From Limanda limanda (lineage: Eukaryota > Chordata > Actinopteri > Pleuronectiformes > Pleuronectidae): DNA of 64,000 bases. Made by a program: the position numbers and the translations under genes. Shown piece by piece: positions 8,878 through 21,300 of the stretch (the stretch's first letter is position 1; each line of letters opens with the position of its first letter). Below the pieces are notes generated by a model. The model was not told the DNA's origin and did no database searches. It worked only from the letters and a program-made list of their open reading frames with translations. The stretch spans positions 5,388,188 through 5,452,187 of the forward strand of contig NC_083642.1 of NCBI RefSeq assembly GCF_963576545.1, written 5' to 3'.

Positions 8878-10050
8878 AGACGCTCGAGGTCATTTTGATG
8901 TTCGGTCTGTTCAGATATGTTTTTGAATTACTTAAAAGGAGTTTGCAAAATGTGAGAACCAATGAAATAGTGAACTAGTTGAAAGATATCAGGCTCACAT
9001 GGACTTTTCTAGCAACAAACATTTCTATTTGAGCTGTGAGGTCCTTCCACTACAACGTTCAGAGCAAGAGTGAGTGAGGAGTCTGAGGGCTCCTTTATTT
9101 ATAGTCTGCCTCTTACAGACTCCTCCCCCTTGTCGATTCCGTAGTGATCCTTTACTAAACTGGATAAAAACATACTTATTTATAATATCATTCATGATAC
9201 CCTGTATCTATGAATATATTATACTTTATTGGACTTAGTGATATATTTATATTCTATTTAAAATCTAATTGTGACTTGTGATTTTAAACAACTTTCATAT
9301 TAGATTAGATAGATAGATTGTTTTGACTCACATATCAAATTACATGCTATTGATTTGAATTGTCACCATCCCTGTATTGTTTTTGTAATAAATTACGTTG
9401 TTATTACTACTTTGTGATGTCTACGAATCGTCTTTTTTTGACTTGTGATTGTGATTTAAAGCGAATTCCGTATAGATAAACTGTTATTGTTTTTTAACTA
9501 ACATATCAAATTACATATTATTAATTTCCTTAGTGTTTTTTTTGATTTATCTACATCCATATATTCTTTTTGTGATCCTTCATGTTCTTATTACTACTTC
9601 GTAACATCCAAGAATTGTGTTTTTTTCAATAGTCTCTGTGATTAGTGAGTTTCTTTCTTGTTCTTGTGAGTAAATAAATATGTATATGTGTGTATTTATT
9701 CTTTTTGATAAGTGTAATTTGGAAAATATGTTGTACGGAATATCTGGACTTAGATAAACACTGTTGTTCTCAAGTTAGAAGGTTTTAGGTTTATGCAAAG
9801 GTCCATAGGTTTTAGGGCCTGGATCCCTGTGTGGGTTTTAGAGAACTTGGGTTAGGTTTAGGCAATAGTAGAGGAGACCTAGGTTTAGGCTTGGGAAGAA
9901 GATGGTTAGGATCATGGCCCTAGTCCACGGCCAGGATTCTAAGCCCACTGTACTCTATGAATGGGTTATCTTCATTCTAATTACATGCCCCATGTTGTTT
10001 AGGAGTCATGAAATATTCACACATTTGTTGAATTTATTTTAACATTCAGG
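8878..10050. other. AT-rich non-genic stretch
   Basis: About 140 bases of anion-exchanger intron are followed by AT-rich DNA with no convincing exon on either strand. Two related blocks (about 9250-9460 and 9430-9620) share phrases such as acatatcaaattacat and attactacttcgtaac/ttgtgatgtct. This suggests a diverged internal duplication or an old repeat. Confidence 0.4.
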
Positions 10051-10239
10051 CCAATTGGTTATTTTGTGTTTAGGAGGAAGATCCATCTTTACATTTTCTT
10101 TCGTTCTATATCTGTCCAAGACAAATTGTATTGGAGGCCTGCTAAATGAGTGTGGTCCATGTAATATGAAATGTTTGACTAGAGGAGTATTTGTGTTTTT
10201 CTTGTGTCAAATTAAACCTGTGTTGTGCCATTCTTGTTG

Positions 10240-11345
10240 CTATGGAATTTGCATTGGTGTGAGTGTTGCCTTAACTGGCAGGTCTTTTAAGTTTGTATTC
10301 CTCCTGTAAACCGAAATTACTTGGAATCTGTCCAGTAATCCTTGATCTTGTATCATTGTTTGAAAATTGTTCTTAAGTTTGTTGTTCATTACTCCACTCA
10401 TAGTACAGAATGTTGTAATAAGAGGAATCATTTCTCTATCTATTTGTGTTTTTTGTTCGTTTTTTAACCAGTGTCTTAAAAATGATCTTCAATATCGTGC
10501 TCTATTTCGTAGAGCACTAAGCAGTGTTTTGACTGCTGCTGTGAAGTCTGAATTGTGTGTACACATTCTGCATGAACTCACCAGCTGTGACTTTATTAGT
10601 CCCCTGTAGGTGTGTCTGGGATGAAAGCTTGTTTTAAAGAGCAGTGCATGTGTATCAGTGTCCTTAAAAAAAACCTTGATGTCCAATTTATGTGATTGTG
10701 TGAATGTCGGTCCCTTGAATACCGTAGTGTCCAGAAAGTCCACAGACTGGTCATTTGAAGTGTACTTCAGAGTGATGAAAGCATCGTGTGTGTTCAATAT
10801 ATTAACAAATTCATCAAACTCCTCCTTGGAGTGTTGCCAAAGCCCCCAAATGTCATCTAAATATCGAAAATAATGGAGTGGCCTTCTGGGGCATTTTGCC
10901 ATGGCTTTTTCTTTCCAATCTGCCAAGAAAATATTTGGCACAGGCGGGTGCGACTTATTTTCCTGTCGCCGTCCCTTTGATTTTATAAATAATATTGTCC
11001 ATTAGCCTTAAAATCTATTTTGGTGAGATTGATTTCCAATAATTGTAATAGCGCCTGATCCAGCCTTTTGATGTTAGGATATTTTTTCATTATGTTTTTC
11101 ACAGCCAATAGTCCCGCTTTGGTGTCTATATTGGTACATAAGCTGTGTATACCCATGGTGAAGACTAATTTATTTGTAGGTTTTTAACAATGTCTGAACA
11201 GTGATATGTATCTTTAATATATGATGGGTGTTTTATTGACAATGGATTGAGATAATAATCAATAAATTCTGCTGTTTGGTACGTTTCACTTCCACAGTCA
11301 GATACAATTGGCCTGCCTGGAGGCACTTCTAGTGGTACAGTCCAT
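10240..11345 (-). mobile_element. Penelope-like retroelement relic (reverse transcriptase)
   Basis: On the minus strand the open frame 10489-10941 gives 150 residues, including HYFRYLDDIWGLW (the YLDD catalytic motif), SVDFLDTTVFKG, FKDTDTHALLFKTSFHPRH and GLIKSQL. That order is typical of Penelope-like reverse transcriptases. Upstream on the same strand (10942-11340), broken frames still show the N-terminal RT blocks (TMGIHSLCTNIDTKAGL). Downstream (about 10240-10330), YRRNTNLKDLPVKA matches the segment that follows the RT in these elements. A GIY-YIG endonuclease was not recognisable. Stops and frame breaks make the element inactive. Confidence 0.75.
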
Positions 11346-11543
11346 TTTTCTGGATCCTAACCCTAACCCTTGACTCTCCTCTGTTAAATATTGTTTTTGT
11401 CTATTTATATATTTATTCTTGTATAAATCATTTAAAATGCTGTCAACAACAGGTATGGTTTTTAAATATATGGGTTTGTTAAGCTTTTGTTATATGTTTT
11501 ATTCTCTAATTGCCTATGGGCCTCCATAACATATTGATCCCTT

Positions 11544-12100
11544 TGTTACGATCTGGTACTTTTTACTTTGCATTATAAATTGTAAAAGTGTTATTCTAGT
11601 AGTTCTCTGTTGTTTATGTTCAAAGTGTTTTCATGTTTTCACACTGTTTCTGTTTCCTGTTTTATTTTGTAGTCTCTGTTCCTTGTGTGTTGTTTCTGTC
11701 TTCATTTCCTGTCTGTGATTGTCTGCCCCAGTCCTCATGTGTTACACCTGTGTTCAATTGCCCCTGCCTTCCCTGTGTGTATTTAAGCCTCTGTCCATCC
11801 CTTTGTCCTTGTCGGATTGTTCTGGTTCTTGTCTTGTCTTGCTCTTGTCTTGTTCTGGTTCTTGTTCCTCTTGTCATTCTGGTGGATGAGGTTCCATGGA
11901 TGAAGTTCCATGGTGCTGTCTTTTCCTGTGTTCCTGCCCTGTCCTGATCTCCTGAGCCTCTCGTAAGCTTCCTTGTGCTTTTTGTTTTGTCCCTTTAGTG
12001 TTCATGTTTGTTTTGTTAGTTAAAGAGCTTGTTTAATTAAAATTACCTTTTATTTTAAAACTCTGGGTCTGGGTCCTACTCCTCCCCCCAAATCCTTACA
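11544..12100 (+). repeat. Probable solo LTR (gypsy-like)
   Basis: A 557-base block starts TGTTACGATCTGG and ends CCTTACA, giving the TG...CA termini of an LTR. Inside are a TATA-like gtatttaagcc near 11780, a long run of pyrimidine-rich ctttgt/cttgtctt phrases, and an attaaa-type polyadenylation signal near 12037-12043, followed by ctctgggtctgggtcctact. That ending is common to many fish gypsy LTRs. The five bases on either side (ccctt and gaaca) do not match, so no target-site duplication is visible. No internal coding region is attached. Confidence 0.5.
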
Positions 12101-12139
12101 GAACAATCCGACAAGGCCAAAGGGAAGGACAGAGGCTTG
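12099..12139 (-). repeat. Short inverted copy of part of the adjacent LTR
   Basis: The 40 bases starting agaacaatccgacaaggcca are the reverse complement of 11783-11823 inside the LTR, with about three mismatches. The copy begins exactly where the LTR ends. It could be the edge of a second, oppositely oriented LTR relic, or a foldback formed at insertion. Confidence 0.65.
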
Positions 12140-13257
12140 TATAACAACAACACTCCCCTTATCCGCGGCTTTAATAACAATGTTTTTATTTAGGAAGCAA
12201 TGACTTAGTTGTCTAATTGCTTTTACTACAATTCAATCGTCAATTGATGGATTACTCTTTTACTTGTGACTATTAAAATGTTTTTGAGTGTCATCTTTAT
12301 GAATTAAAACATTAACTTGTGGTGGCGTCCAAACCGAAGGGGCCATGAATGGCAGAAGCTCTTTATGTTGTGATCCTTGAAAATATGCCGCCAACTTTAT
12401 CTTATGATACTTTTGAATGTCTGTTTCCAGTAGTAAATGGGGAATCAGGACACTGTGATCAGGGATTTGCTTGGATCACATACATCTGATTAATGGTTCA
12501 AATCCATTTAAACAGTCAAATCATCTTTACTGTTTTTAGTATTATTTACAGTTCCTGCCATAAATGAATGCCGCTGGTTTTAATGTGAAAACTTGTAGTG
12601 GCATTGTTATTTAATGCAGTTATGTGGTTTCCAGCTTTCCACAGGAAGAGCACTTAAGCCCTGTTCAGACAGTGTATAATACGGACGTATTTGACCAACA
12701 GAGGATGTGTAGTAGAAGATTGGGGATTAATTCTATTGAGCTATCCTTGAGTTTTGTATAGTTCTAATAATTGAAGGAAAAGAAGAAAGTGAAAATATCC
12801 CGTCATTTGAATAAATAGCCAATCACAGCACGTTTCAAGCCAGTCTATTTGTGCTTTACAGTTAGTTGGAGCATCAGAAAATTATGAAAACACAACAATA
12901 TTTTAGTTATAGTCTCTGGTTTGATATAAATTGCTCTTGTTCCTCCATCTTACTATGCTCATATCATATTTCCTGTCACTTTACTGCACAATGACTGAGA
13001 AGATTAAAAGGGGAATCTGGGTTAACGCCTGATACTAGCCTAATTTTCACTCTGCAGAAACAAACGGGTGACGGAACAGATCCTCATCCATTGTATATAC
13101 AGTCTATGGTCCGAACTTTTAACCGCCAAAATTCAAATAAGCCCCCCCCCCTTACAGAAACGCAAAATGTTTAGTTACTAACACGTTAATTGTTCCTGCT
13201 GTGCTGATCAGATCTTGAAATGGTTTGCATCGATCGAATCACAAGAATCTTAGCATT
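12140..13257. other. Non-genic stretch
   Basis: No exon or RNA gene was recognised on either strand. A short phrase at about 13089-13108 (ttgtatatacagtctatggt) is one often seen in teleost dispersed repeats; a related phrase lies at 52030. A run of C at 13142-13150 is present. Confidence 0.4.
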
Positions 13258-13901
13258 TGTTGCGGGTGGAAATCAAAGGCAGGAGGCGTCGTTCTCAAGT
13301 TAAAATTAAGCAGGTTTATTCAGAGGTCACAGGTCAGGAAACTGCGGTGTCTAGCAAATGATCATGCATGGTCCACTGATCCTACACAGTAAGCTGCACA
13401 GAAAAAAATGGCGCTAGACAGAGTTAAAGGTTCTTCTTGGATTGGGATTGGTCGGAGCACAAGGCAGTCCTGCCTTCCTGGCTCGTTGGGTCCTCCTCCT
13501 GGCGTTGCGTGATGATGACGTTGTACGTGCACGCCACTGTTGTGGCCACCAGAGGTCATAAGCATGTTGCCTGAGTGTGTGTGCTCAGTATATGTGAAGT
13601 GAAACCAGAGGTCACAGTGTTCCGGCCTCAAAGCATTCCAAGACTGATAATTTCACAGGAGAGAGGACATCTCAGAATTTAATATAATCGAGTGATTCAT
13701 GAAGCACTGTGAGAGAAATCCTCCCATACGTCTAATCTGCTGTGTGTCCCTGAGGATAGGAACATGTAGTTGAGAAGCAGAAGAAGAATGTAAGTGTGTT
13801 TACGCTCAAAGGACATTATATGTATCTGACTACACGTTAAAGTATGTGTATGTGTGTGAACAGTGGTGTATTGTCAATACTTTCCAAAGATATGTCTCAT
13901 C
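13258..13901 (-). repeat. LTR-type repeat, minus-strand copy
   Basis: The reverse complement of this block matches 49868-50522 over most of its length. Shared phrases include tgttcacacacatacacaca, gcgccattttt, gtggaccatgcatgatcatt, tgctagacaccgcagtttcc and ctgaataaacctgcttaatt. An AATAAA signal shortly before the end and a CA terminus (cccgcaaca) suggest an LTR of a retroelement. The 5' limit is uncertain: homology is clear to about 13880. No gag-pol sequence is attached. Confidence 0.65.
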
Positions 13902-14871
13902 AGTACCTAGTTTGAATCTTAACAAAGTTTGAATCTTAACAATTCCGAAGGCGGGCCGTCGGACGCCTGGATCTTACAGCTGAATAGTACAGACAACTAA
14001 TTTGTTTTAGTAATGACATGATGTTTGACGTCACCGTGTTATCTTTCTGTTGGTTTTGGTGACTGCGGTTTGTTAAGAGAATTTAAAACTCACTGAGTAG
14101 AGTGATAACAGGTTTGGGTTCTTCAAATGCAGAAAAGGGAAGGGCGTGGCTCTGGAAGGACAAACGCTTCACTTCCTGTGTACACCTAACCACGCCCACT
14201 AACCATGCATCAGGGTCAGACAACATTGTGAAGATTCTGTTAAATTTGGGTTTAAAGTACTAGCATCTTACTTCCGGTTTAAATCAGTCTGAATTTACAG
14301 GGGTAAACTGTGAAGATATGAAATCTCAGTTTTGACATTAGTAGTATTTATTATTAATCATTAACAACCATCACACAAAAAACAATACTGATATTCAAAA
14401 AAATATAAATACATAGAAAAGCTATAATCCGCATTATAAGGCCAGGGTTTTAATTACTGGTGTCCCATTATTAAAAGTCTATTCTGGGAATGGCAGAGAC
14501 AATGTTAAACTGTTTTGAAATATCAATACTGTCTGTACAATACTAGGTTAGTTTATTACTCCGATATAACTTTTCATTTTCATGTTTTTGGCCTCGAGGG
14601 AATTTCTTCAACTTTTGATCAATTGTCACTTGGGTTCAAAGATAAAGTGATTATGTTTCAGTGGTCAAAGGTCATATAAATCTGTTAAAGACTGTAATTA
14701 AAAATATGTACATGGAAACAAGAATGCCACCCAGTAGAGCCCATCCCTCCTTATGAACACACATTTATATTTACTGGATCAGGATTTCTATTTGGCTCTG
14801 CACCAAACTGCGCAAAACAAATGTCAAAATTCAAACTTTACTTCGAAACATCCACTTTTGCATAATGCAAG
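13902..14871. other. Non-genic stretch and 3' flank of the Ig receptor
   Basis: No coding sequence was seen. A small direct repeat (tttgaatcttaaca) occurs twice at about 13911-13940 next to the LTR-type repeat. The right part is probably the 3' untranslated region of the minus-strand immunoglobulin receptor that ends at 14872, but a polyadenylation site was not fixed. Confidence 0.4.
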
Positions 14872-17232
14872 TCACTGAACAGAGTGCGGAACTTGCTTGA
14901 AATGAAGCTCTCTCTTCCTCTTGGGACATTTCCTTTGTCTTGTCGTGGTACATTTAAGAACTATGAACAGAAATATCAGTAAGGACGCCAAATAACCCCA
15001 ACGCAGCCACGTGTACCAGAGTGGTGCCCATGTCTGGAACCTGAAAACAAAAAGCAGATCTGATTAGTGTGACTACAAAGCTCTTATTATATCTATCAAG
15101 GTGGTTAAATTAGACTGTGATGTAATCTGACCTTTTCAAACTGAGATCAGGATGGGTGTGATTAATTTCTAAAGGCTGGTTTCCTGTTTCCGTGTGGATT
15201 TTCCAATTGGTGGTCAGAGCTGGAGTGCTGGCAGTGGTGGTGCACATCCTGTCTGCACAGTCATAGCTGGGTTGGCCTGATGATTAACAAAGACATTGAA
15301 ACGTTTCTCTTTTATTAGCTTTAAGCTTGTGAAATATGTATTTTACATCAACTCTGAAACAGATCACACCCTGTGAGTATACGATATAAAGCGTGAGTGT
15401 AATAAATGTCAACATGAAGCTCCTGTGTGGAGTTTTTTTTAAACAATAATATTTAATGCTTAGGAATCAAAACATAAACTGAAGGCGTGTCCTTTTGCTT
15501 GTGGAAAAATGTGACGGTTGCAATGAAGAGTTGTGTCATGGGTCACACTATTGTGTATAGAATTATTTGCTACAGTGTATTTTTCTGATATCACCACTAG
15601 GGGTCATTAAAGTCAAACTCTGACACAGATTAATTTAAATCTATTGTATAAACAATATATAATCTATTTATTCATACAGCATTCACAATGATGATGTTTA
15701 TCAATGATGATTCTAATAATCCAATCAAACAAGTTGCTTTGATGATGATTAGCTCTTTCTGCTAAAGCTGTGCAATAAACTGACAAAATCAGCAAAAATC
15801 ATCCATAATGACACAAACAATTATACCTACTGTACCTAAAAGGAATTATAAAGTACTATTTTATTATTATTATTATTTACTTTATCTTGAGCAGTATTAT
15901 AATCCTACCTGTCAAATCTTAATGTCTTTACTGTCATATCTGTTGGTATCTGCTGTATAATGATCATAAATCACAGTCTGAGCAGATGCCCTCATAAAAC
16001 AACATCTTATTATGTCCTGTAAATGTTTGATTATTCCCTGCAGACAACAAGGAACGCTGATTCTTACCTTTATATTTTATACAAGACCTCATCTGTTCTT
16101 ACCCAGCAGATTCACAACATATACACAGCCGCTGTGTGCAGGCCTCAGGACCTGCACGGAGAGGACCTCACTCTCCTGACTGCTCAGGGCGTTACTGGCC
16201 ATGCAGTAATAATCGCTGTCCTCTCCCAGCGAGCCACAGTGAAGATTCAAGTCTGATGACAGGTGGAGGAGTGAGTCCTTGAATCGAGTGCGCTGATGCC
16301 AGGCGTACAGAACACCAGAGCCCTGTGCACAACCACAGCGCACAGTCACCGGCTGCCCCCAGCACGTAGGCCCGTCCACCAGAGACGTCAAGGGCCACAG
16401 TCTGGGTTTGGACAGCGGAACTGGCACAAAGAAGCAAACCGTTTATTTGAATCCCTTCTGGTTGATGGCATAGAGGAATTCAAGTTTAAAAACCCACTAT
16501 AGATATAGATAATGTTTTGATTGTTGTGAACATTTAAAGCTGTTCTTACCTTCAGTGATGAGCACATTTACTGAAGTCATGATGTCACTGTTTAATGTAT
16601 CAATCCCAACCCAGTACGCTCCAGTGTCATCAAACTTCAGATCTGTGACCTTCACAAACAAGCCTCTTCTTCCTCCATCTATGACGAGGGATCTGCCTCC
16701 GATTTGACCGACATTTTCTGAATGCACTAAGATCGTACAGGTGGTCCTGGAGTCCCCTCGACACCAGTACTTTTTATTGTACAGGAAGTTTGTGTGGTAC
16801 TTACAGAAAATAATGAATTCGCCTCCAATATGTGCTGTGATCTGTTTTTTATCACACTGCAGCTGAAGGCTTCCTGAGAAGAAGAGATTCCGATCAGACT
16901 CAGAGCTTCTTGGAAACATTTCATTTCTTTTGCAAAGCTGCTACGACAATGAGTTAGTCCACCTGTGTTCAACAAAGAAAACTGAACAACGTCAACTATA
17001 ATTATTTTATTTATATATTTTCATCTCCCAGTTATTAATTAAGTTTATATTATTGATACAATTATTAAACCATTTGTCCTTGAAACAATTTGTAATTTTT
17101 CCATTTTCTAAAGGGAATAGACTTCTTTAGCTTTTAGAAGTATGATACAACATTTTAAAATGGTTATCAATAGAAGTTATAAATTATAATTCACTCACCA
17201 TGACAAAGTAAAATGAGACACAAGATCTTCAT
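14872..17232 (-). CDS. Two-Ig-domain type I membrane receptor (CD300/pIgR-like)
   Basis: Five coding exons: 17199-17232, 16550-16873, 16103-16420, 15132-15252 and 14872-15040 (TGA at 14872-14874). They have GT/AG borders, phases 1-1-1-2, and total 322 codons including the stop. Exon 1 encodes a hydrophobic signal peptide (MKILCLILLCHG). Exon 2 is a V-type Ig domain of the CD300/polymeric-Ig-receptor kind: FIIFCKYH, KKYWCRG, then DDTGAYW. Exon 3 is a second Ig domain (VTVRCGC, LGEDSDYYCMASN). Exon 4 is a Thr/Ser-rich stalk. Exon 5 holds the transmembrane helix (YLASLLIFLFIVL) and a basic tail without tyrosine, so no ITIM or ITAM. Oddity: the F-strand cysteine of domain 1 is valine (YWVGID). 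By family it is likely a surface receptor on leukocytes or epithelium; ligand and sign of signalling are unknown. It lies head to head with ptpn22. Confidence 0.8.
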
Positions 17233-18376
17233 GGCGATGTTAAAGGTGTGACAATGAAAGGTTTGCAATCACAACCACCACCCGAGTGGACTGTGGTGAA
17301 GGCTGGAGTGGTGTGCTTTTATTTGCAGCTTCCTTTGAGGTGCATGCTTTTGCACCAACTGAACACATGTACTACATGTCCTGCTTTCGAATTAGGTCAC
17401 ATTTAACTTAGGTTGTGAAATTTGTAAAAGCCTCTGTAGTTAAACTATAGTGAGATTTGAGGAAACTGCATTTTCACCTCGGCCACGGACAGTTTAATTC
17501 CTTTTTACACATTTTTACACATTTCAGATCCTTTTTACACTTACTCACGAAAACTATGGTGTCACTTGCAAAATTGAACCAAATCAGGTCCACAGAGGAG
17601 GAAAACCACTAGATGTCACCACCATATTATTATCATTATTATCATTATTATCATTATTAATTGTCATTTATTATTTATATATTTTTTTCTTTCATTCATT
17701 TTATTGCTCCTTCAGCCTGAAGTGAAATTATAAACCAGACTGCCGCAAAATTACACTAAATAAAATCAATAGTTTTGGCAGAGTTAAGCGAACACTAGTT
17801 CATCTCAATTACTGGGAGCTGGTTTAGCATAACAAACGCTTACTGTCGAAATTCAGCAGACAGAAATGGAGAGAACTGGATTTTCCTGTTCTCTTCACCA
17901 CTCCCTTTGCCACTGCCTCCATCTCCAACCACATCCCTCCTCCGCTCGTCTCTTACAGCTGTTCCTCGGGGCTGGAACAGCTGTTCACGCCTGTTTATAA
18001 GCGTGCGGCCTCCTCTGTTTGTGGGTGTTTCCCTCTGATTCCTTCTGTGACACTGCAAAGCAATCAAACACCCTGGTGACTCTAGGACCCAGGGAGAGAC
18101 ACCAAAGGGGGTGCAGCACTTTTTTTTTTAAACATGACCACAGAACCTGTTAGTTAACTCTTGCTTCCTCTCAGACAGTTTGAATAAGTCCCTCACAATA
18201 GTTCCTTGATGTGAGCGTTGCACCAAAGAGGTGCTCTGTGCAGCAGCAGCGGCAGCAGGGGTCCCACAGCCCTGAACCCAAGCCTTGACGACCTCACTGT
18301 TCTCCATGACTTGTGGACGAGGACCTCTGTGACCTGACATGAGAGGTGTCATATCCCCGGCAGTGAACAGCCAGCC
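17233..18376. promoter_or_regulatory. Intergenic region between divergent Ig receptor and ptpn22
   Basis: About 1.1 kb separates the two start codons, so 5' untranslated regions and promoters of both genes should lie here. A (ATT/ATC)n microsatellite runs at about 17626-17680, and a T run at 18121-18130. I see no clear TATA box placed for either gene, and no exon. Confidence 0.4.
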
Positions 18377-21300
18377 ATGGAGCAGCAGGCCAGGGTACTG
18401 AGGACGTTCCTGGCCCAGCTGGAGAGACAGGAGGCTGCCGATGAGGACGCACCGAATGGCTTTGCTGGGGAGTTTTCTGTGAGTCAATGGTTTATGTTCC
18501 TTTAGTTGAAATACACAGCTGGGGAGTGGTATCGTGGATGAAGCATCAACGTTTGTTCTGTCTGAACTGAGTGAGTGTGAGTGAATGTTCCACATTTTTG
18601 TTTCAGGGAAGTAACAGTCTGCTGTTGCATTAACAGCTCCCACACCAGACTTGTTCTTCCTCTTCTCACTGATGCTTGTCGTTAAAGGCACATGACCATT
18701 AAGACCTGCAGGCAAACGCACTGAAACGCCTGAGGGCTAACAAAGACTAGTTACACAGACTGTGATTTGTTCACTTATATTTTCATTCACACACAAGTAC
18801 AAGTGCATAAAATAAAAATGCATAAGACGTCTCGAGCCTGAGGGTGACATCAACATCTGTGGGCTGCTGCCATAGTGATGGGTGACAAGCCAGTGCCTGA
18901 GGACAGCTCATGCTGCTGTCATGCTGCTCGCACCCCGGCCACTCAGAAGGGATCTCTTGCATCACTTCCTTGAAGAACAAAAAGCGCTTTGTGGTTTCGG
19001 CAGTGCAGATGGTCTACGAGGCCTAAAACAGACTGCCTACAACTGCGAGAATTGCCTGTGAACAAAAAGCTCAGTGTCCTTCAACTAAATCCCGTAAGCA
19101 TGGACGTGCCGTGAGATTCAGTGTCAAACCCTCCACGCTGTAGATTCCACATGGAAATCCTCTCAGTTTGTGAGGCACCGTTTCAGTTTCTGCAGAAGTG
19201 ATTCACAGATTCTGGTCATCGAGGGATGAATCACATACAAACTGACTGTGAGCAATAGGTCACATGTGAATTTCCTTCCATTCGTAAGAAAAACTTATGT
19301 AGCACTTTAAAAAGCAATCGTTACAAACTACTTCTCTTTAAAATCACCAAAACATAATTGAGACTTGAATACAGAAATAGAAACAAAATAAATATTATAC
19401 AAAACAGCAAATTTAATGAAAGAGAACATTTTTTATTTTGTTTCAGTGAACTTGGTATCTATTACTAATCTATTAATCTATTAAATGATAAACGATTCCA
19501 CAGTTGAGCAGAAACTATTAAGGTCCTGTCTCCCTTAACTTTATCCGAACGGAAAGGAACTGTTACCAATCTGTCCCCAAGGGCTTCACCATGAAGATCC
19601 TGATAAATAATAACTCAATAGCTAAATTCTAAATTCTAAATTACACTGTAGAGACAGGCCGACACTGGAGTAACTCGAGACGAGCAGAGCTGAGCGATTT
19701 CCTGAGATCTTTGTGTTTGACATTGGTTAGAAAAAATTAAAAAAAAGCTATTTTAAAACGGTAGAATATAAATAGTAAATCAAACCGGGCCAAGAACCGA
19801 TCCTTGGGGGCCTCCATAACCCCAAGACAGCAGCAGCAGACAATTTTACCGAGTCCTCTTGGAATTATGACTGAGATTCTGTGAATGTTACGTATTTGGA
19901 TTTAATTTCCTTCATGTCTTTCAGAGATTGAAAAGCCAGTCAACCAAGTATCGCACTGACAAGACCTTCCCCACCAAGACAGCAGACAAGCAGGAGAACA
20001 CCAAGAAGAACCGATACAAGGACATTGTTCCCTGTAAGCTGTTGTGATTATAATTTATTATATTATTGGTTTTTTTACCACATTTTCTCATGCTAATCTC
20101 TTCATATTTAGATTTCTACAATTTCATTTATTCTTTCTCGTTGTTAAAAAGCTCTTCTGCTCAGTTTATGACTCTTGAGTTGTGTGACATTTCATATTTC
20201 TCTCCTTTTAGTCGACCACAGCAGAGTGAAGCTCATTTCCACCACAACTAAAAATGACACAGACTACATCAACGCCAATTTCATCAAGGTACATAGACGG
20301 CGTCATTGTAAAGACAATCTCTTTATTCATATAAACTTTGTGTTAAATTATTATATGTACTTTTGACATTCATGTAACTCATATGGTTTGTATGATCTTG
20401 ACGATGTGTTTTCTTGTACAGGGGGTGTCACGGTCCAGGGCGTACATTGCTACTCAGGGTCCTCTGCCCCACACGGTGCTGGACTTCTTCAGGATGCTTT
20501 GGGAATATAACATAAAGGTATGAGTATGGATATATGGATGTAGCATGATAATTTTTACTAAAGCTCCATAAAGTGACCTTTTGAACTCCTCCACCTCAGT
20601 TAAAGATCTTGTCCCTCAGGTTGTCACTCTATCTCTTATCGTCCTGTTTGACCACAGGTCGTGGTGATGGCCTGTCGAGAATTTGAAATGGGGAAGGTAA
20701 CATGACAGTGATGCTTATTCTGTTTTCTCAATGTGTTTTTTTTGGGTGTAGTTTCAACACCTCGCACACTTGGTTTGTGGGAAAATGTAAAAAAGCTTTT
20801 CTTTTTGGCGTTGTAGAAAAAGTGCGAGCGCTACTGGCCACAGAAACACGAGCAGCCATTTGTTTGTGAGCCCTTCACAGTTCACTGTGTGAGTATTTCT
20901 GTTCTCACTGTTGCACCATTCCACTCTCCAATTATAATTTCACTCATCAGAGTCATATAACACCCACTATAATTCATACTTTTCTGTACTTACTTCTAGT
21001 ATAAAGTAGAGAAGACGTTCACGTTATCTGTTTTTTTTTTTTTTTTTTTAAAGGACTCTGAGGAATCTAAAGGAGATTATCTGACAAGGACGTTGAGGGT
21101 GACTTTCCGCAATGTAAGTAGTGTTTATATCCTGACTGTGACCATAACTGTCACTCTTCCATTTCCTGAGAAGTGAAACAGACTATCACCTGAAGTGTTG
21201 TTTTATCCTAGAGACTACAGGCAAATCTCTACAACTGATGTGATGTGTTTTGTTATTTGTGTAAATGAGCTTTAACATGGACATATTTGTGGGGTAAGAT

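Noticed and set aside
11355..11370. Telomere-like cctaaccctaaccct
   Set aside because: Only two repeat units within AT-rich transposon DNA; too short for an interstitial telomere.
11633..11947. 104-residue Cys/Leu-rich plus-strand frame
   Set aside because: It lies wholly inside the LTR-type repeat and is made of pyrimidine-rich low-complexity DNA.
18128..18721. 197-residue minus-strand open frame
   Set aside because: It is antisense to ptpn22 exon 1 and its flanks, has no domain and no splice context.
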